In this document: positions 62,771-64,000 of the stretch, in pieces
Layout of the letters: each line of letters starts with the position of its first letter
Position numbering within the stretch: the stretch's first letter is position 1
Source of the DNA: Citricoccus sp. SGAir0253
GTDB lineage: Bacteria; Actinomycetota; Actinomycetes; Actinomycetales; Micrococcaceae
Assembly (NCBI RefSeq): GCF_005877055.1
Contig: NZ_CP039424.1
Location: 1,302,001-1,366,000 of the forward strand
DNA: 64,000 nucleotides
Direction: 5' to 3'
Notes under the pieces: generated by a model
The model's input: the letters and a program-made list of their open reading frames with translations, nothing else
Database searches by the model: none
What the model was told of the DNA's origin: nothing
Translations under genes and position numbers: made by a program

Positions 62771-64000
62771 ATGTCCCCCACCTCGATCGACGGCATGTTC
62801 CGGAAGGTCCTCGTGGCCAACCGCGGTGAGATCGCCGTGCGTGCCTTCCGCGCCTGCTACGAGCTCGGCGCGCGCACCGTCGCGGTGTTCCCCTACGAGG
62901 ACCGCAACTCCATCCACCGGCAGAAGGCCGACGAGGCCTACCGCATCGGGGAGGAGGGGCACCCGATCCGGGCCTACCTGGACGTGGACGAGATCATCCG
63001 GGTGGCCAAGGAGGCCGGCTGCGACGCCATCTACCCCGGCTACGGCTTCCTGTCCGAGAACGCCGGGCTGGCCCGTGCTGCGGAGGAGGCCGGGATCGCC
63101 TTCGTGGGGCCGCCGGCGGACGTGCTGGAGCTGACCGGCAACAAGGTCGAGGCCCTGCGGGCCGCGAAGGCCGCGGGCATCCCCACCCTGAAGTCCTCGG
63201 ACCCCAGCTCGGACGCGGACTGGCTCGTCGCCCAGGCCGAGGACATCGGCTTCCCCATCTTCGTCAAGGCCGTGGCCGGTGGCGGCGGGCGCGGCATGCG
63301 CCGGGTCGAGACCGCGGCCCAGCTGCCGGACGCCCTGAACGCGGCCATGCGCGAGGCCGAGACCGCCTTCGGCGACCCCACCGTCTTCCTCGAGCAGGCG
63401 GTGCTGCGGCCCCGCCACATCGAGGTCCAGGTGCTGGCGGACTCCACGGGGGAGACCGTCCACCTCTTCGAGCGCGACTGCTCCATGCAGCGCCGCCACC
63501 AGAAGGTCATCGAGATCGCCCCGGCCCCGCTGCTGGACGAGTCGATCCGCCAGGCGCTCTACGCGGATGCCGTGAAGTTCGCCAAGGCCATGGGCTACGT
63601 CAACGCCGGCACGGTCGAGTTCCTCGTGGACACCGCGGGGGAGCGGGCCGGCCAGCACGTGTTCATCGAGATGAACCCGCGCATCCAGGTCGAGCACACG
63701 GTCACCGAGGAGATCACCGACGTCGACCTCGTCGCCTCCCAGCTGCGCATCGCCGCGGGCCAGACCCTGGAGCAGCTGGGGATCCGGCAGGAGGAGCTGC
63801 GGATCCGCGGCGCCGCGATGCAGTGCCGGATCACCACGGAGGACCCGGCCAACGGCTTCCGCCCGGACACCGGCACCATCACCGCCTACCGCTCCGCCGG
63901 CGGCTCCGGCGTCCGGCTCGACGGCGGCACCATCTACACGGGCGCGGAGATCAGCCCGCACTTCGACTCCATGCTGGTCAAGCTCACCTGCCGCGGCCGG
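62771..64000 (+). CDS. pyc: Pyruvate carboxylase, 3' part beyond window
   Basis: Biotin enzyme making oxaloacetate from pyruvate. Only the biotin carboxylase domain is in the window: FRKVLVANRGEIAVRAFRA, the ATP-grasp loop VKAVAGGGGRGMRRVE, EVQVLADSTG, and HVFIEMNPRIQVEHTVTEEI. The segment YEDRNSIHRQKADEAYRIG identifies pyruvate carboxylase rather than acetyl- or propionyl-CoA carboxylases. 410 residues visible; the frame is open to the last base. AGGAGG is 4 bases before ATG 62771. Confidence 0.95.
   Translation, partial: MSPTSIDGMFRKVLVANRGEIAVRAFRACYELGARTVAVFPYEDRNSIHRQKADEAYRIGEEGHPIRAYLDVDEIIRVAKEAGCDAIYPGYGFLSENAGLARAAEEAGIAFVGPPADVLELTGNKVEALRAAKAAGIPTLKSSDPSSDADWLVAQAEDIGFPIFVKAVAGGGGRGMRRVETAAQLPDALNAAMREAETAFGDPTVFLEQAVLRPRHIEVQVLADSTGETVHLFERDCSMQRRHQKVIEIAPAPLLDESIRQALYADAVKFAKAMGYVNAGTVEFLVDTAGERAGQHVFIEMNPRIQVEHTVTEEITDVDLVASQLRIAAGQTLEQLGIRQEELRIRGAAMQCRITTEDPANGFRPDTGTITAYRSAGGSGVRLDGGTIYTGAEISPHFDSMLVKLTCRGR

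Overview
The window is a high-GC actinobacterial chromosome segment. GTG starts, ATGA/GTGA gene overlaps, a GarA/FtsR signalling cluster and a 16S rRNA of Micrococcaceae type (Micrococcus/Citricoccus/Arthrobacter relatives, judged by eye) all point that way. No insertion sequence, prophage, CRISPR array or recognisable defence cassette was seen. Nearly all coding capacity belongs to known families.

Layout. 1-9396: end of arginine biosynthesis (argG partial, argH), a 3-methyladenine DNA glycosylase, a HelD/HelR-type RNA polymerase-recycling helicase, tyrS, and a long pyruvate-kinase-like protein. 9397-15700: one complete rRNA operon (two tandem promoters, boxA, 16S, a spacer without tRNA, 23S, 5S, hairpin). 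15805-26403: a repeat-rich TPR protein, HAD phosphatase, a 57-residue coupled ORF, tlyA, nadK, recN, pyrG, Nudix hydrolase and xerD, mostly tightly coupled. 26404-39288: a block that looks inserted between xerD and parA-scpAB. It holds a lipoprotein, the full methylcitrate locus (gntR-prpD-prpB-prpC divergent from prpE), a hydrolase, and a dicarboxylate two-component system facing dctA. 39289-47193: parA, scpA, scpB, rluB, tyrA, cmk, der and a small lipoprotein. 47265-47338: tRNA-Pro(GGG). 47414-57140: an accessory stretch with a PrmC-like methyltransferase, thiolase, DUF488, POT peptide transporter, BaeRF-like protein, MFS transporter, DinB-like protein and a MobA-like aromatic hydroxylase. 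57420-58412: a tandem MarR protein divergent from the hydroxylase. 58478-64000: gcvH, garA, ftsR, a DUF151 nuclease, a second MerR, a ParA-like ATPase and the start of pyruvate carboxylase.

How the parts fit. The methylcitrate genes form one self-contained propionate module: PrpE activates propionate, PrpC/D/B turn propionyl-CoA plus oxaloacetate into pyruvate plus succinate, and the GntR protein probably controls both arms through GTATAC sites lying on the two promoters. The neighbouring DctA system imports C4-dicarboxylates, and pyruvate carboxylase with GarA bears on the same anaplerotic node. The points most worth a second look are: a G7 tract that fuses the sensor kinase with its response regulator; the Arg/Asp-rich repeat protein beside the rRNA operon; the extended pyruvate-kinase-like protein; and the two-in-one MarR regulator. 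No clearly new multi-gene system could be demonstrated by reading alone.
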